Shown: positions 63,581 through 64,000 of the stretch, one piece after another
Numbering within the stretch: position 1 is the first letter of the stretch
Layout of the letters: every line of letters starts with the position of its first letter
Source: Distichodus sexfasciatus
Taxonomy: Eukaryota; Chordata; Actinopteri; Characiformes; Distichodontidae
NCBI GenBank assembly: GCA_032718565.1
Contig: JAVGVS010000288.1
Coordinates: forward strand, 402,310-466,309
Direction: 5' to 3'
Length of the DNA: 64,000 bases
Notes under the pieces: generated by a model
What the model was told of the DNA's origin: nothing
The model's input: only the letters and a program-made list of their open reading frames with translations
Database searches by the model: none
Translations under genes and position numbers: made by a program

Positions 63581-64000
63581 TAGAATTCCACCGTTCCCAG
63601 TGCTTTCAAGGCTCTGATAACTCGCGTTACCTTACTTCCTCACGTCAATTTGGAGTCTGGCTTATTCATTCTCCGCCATCCAACCTGACTCTGTTTAATC
63701 AATAGACCGCTTGATCAGTCACTTGTTTACCCTGTTTGCTTGTTTGCTTTCCTGAAAGGGCAATTTGTGGACGTCGTGTGTCATGTTCAGTGACCTTATT
63801 GTGATCCTACGCGGGCTCATCAGCGAATGTGCGTGTGTAGGAGAAGACTGTTTAACACGATTACGATGTCTTAATTTGATGAAATCCACCAGCAAAGAAG
63901 CGTCCGTGGAAGGCAAACAGGGTGGGAACGGCCAGCCTAGAATCCCAGGGAAAGGTGACGATGGAACGTCGAATGAAATATACATACGACATTTGAAAGG
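63581..64000 (+). other. plxna3 intron, 3' end of window
   Basis: This is unique sequence with no recognised exon or repeat. Confidence 0.5.

Overview
The window is vertebrate nuclear DNA, almost certainly from a teleost fish. Two intron-containing vertebrate genes are recognisable on the + strand. The rest is a dense mix of interspersed repeats typical of fish: hAT and Harbinger-like non-autonomous DNA elements, three families of SINEs with tRNA-like heads, a 5'-truncated L2-like LINE, and very long micro- and minisatellites. The SINE families look otophysan-like (characin, catfish or gymnotiform), but that placement is only an impression. No prokaryotic, organellar or viral gene was seen.

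Region 1 (about 1-25.1 kb) is a protein tyrosine phosphatase of the PEST family, best matched to ptpn18 (BDP1/PTP-HSCF). Ten exons (2108-8792) encode the catalytic domain from just upstream of the pTyr loop (KNRYKD) to the Q loop (QTKEQY). The WPD loop lies in exon 8, and the signature HCSAGCGRTG is split between exons 8 and 9. Five or six later exons encode a tyrosine-rich tail ending in the conserved C-terminal block (KPKGPRDPP). The first coding exon lies upstream of the window. One tail exon (16455-16755) does not read through in any single frame. The introns carry precisely delimited transposon insertions, two of them within about 25-40 bp of a 3' splice site. A poly(A) signal with a strongly GT-rich downstream element lies near 25.07 kb.

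Region 2 (about 25-50.9 kb) holds no recognisable coding exon. It contains SINEs, MITEs, a 4.7-kb G/T-strand minisatellite (34.1-38.9 kb), a polypurine minisatellite and a few unique, mixed-composition stretches that could be conserved non-coding elements. Region 3 (50.9-52.2 kb) is CpG-rich, with a TATA-like box, a good splice donor and a palindromic GTCACGTGAC box; it is a candidate promoter and first exon for the next gene. Region 4 (60.4-61.7 kb) is the first coding exon of a class A plexin, closest to plxna3. It encodes a signal peptide and most of the sema domain, and the gene continues beyond the window. Its following intron contains a hAT element with a perfect 8-bp target duplication and a LINE nested inside.

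The two genes have unrelated roles: cytoplasmic phosphatase signalling for ptpn18, and semaphorin receptor signalling in axon guidance for plxna3. Nothing in the sequence suggests they work together. I found no convincing new biological system. The most notable items are structural: exactly dated nested transposons, insertions next to splice sites, the large strand-asymmetric satellites and the broken ptpn18 tail exon.
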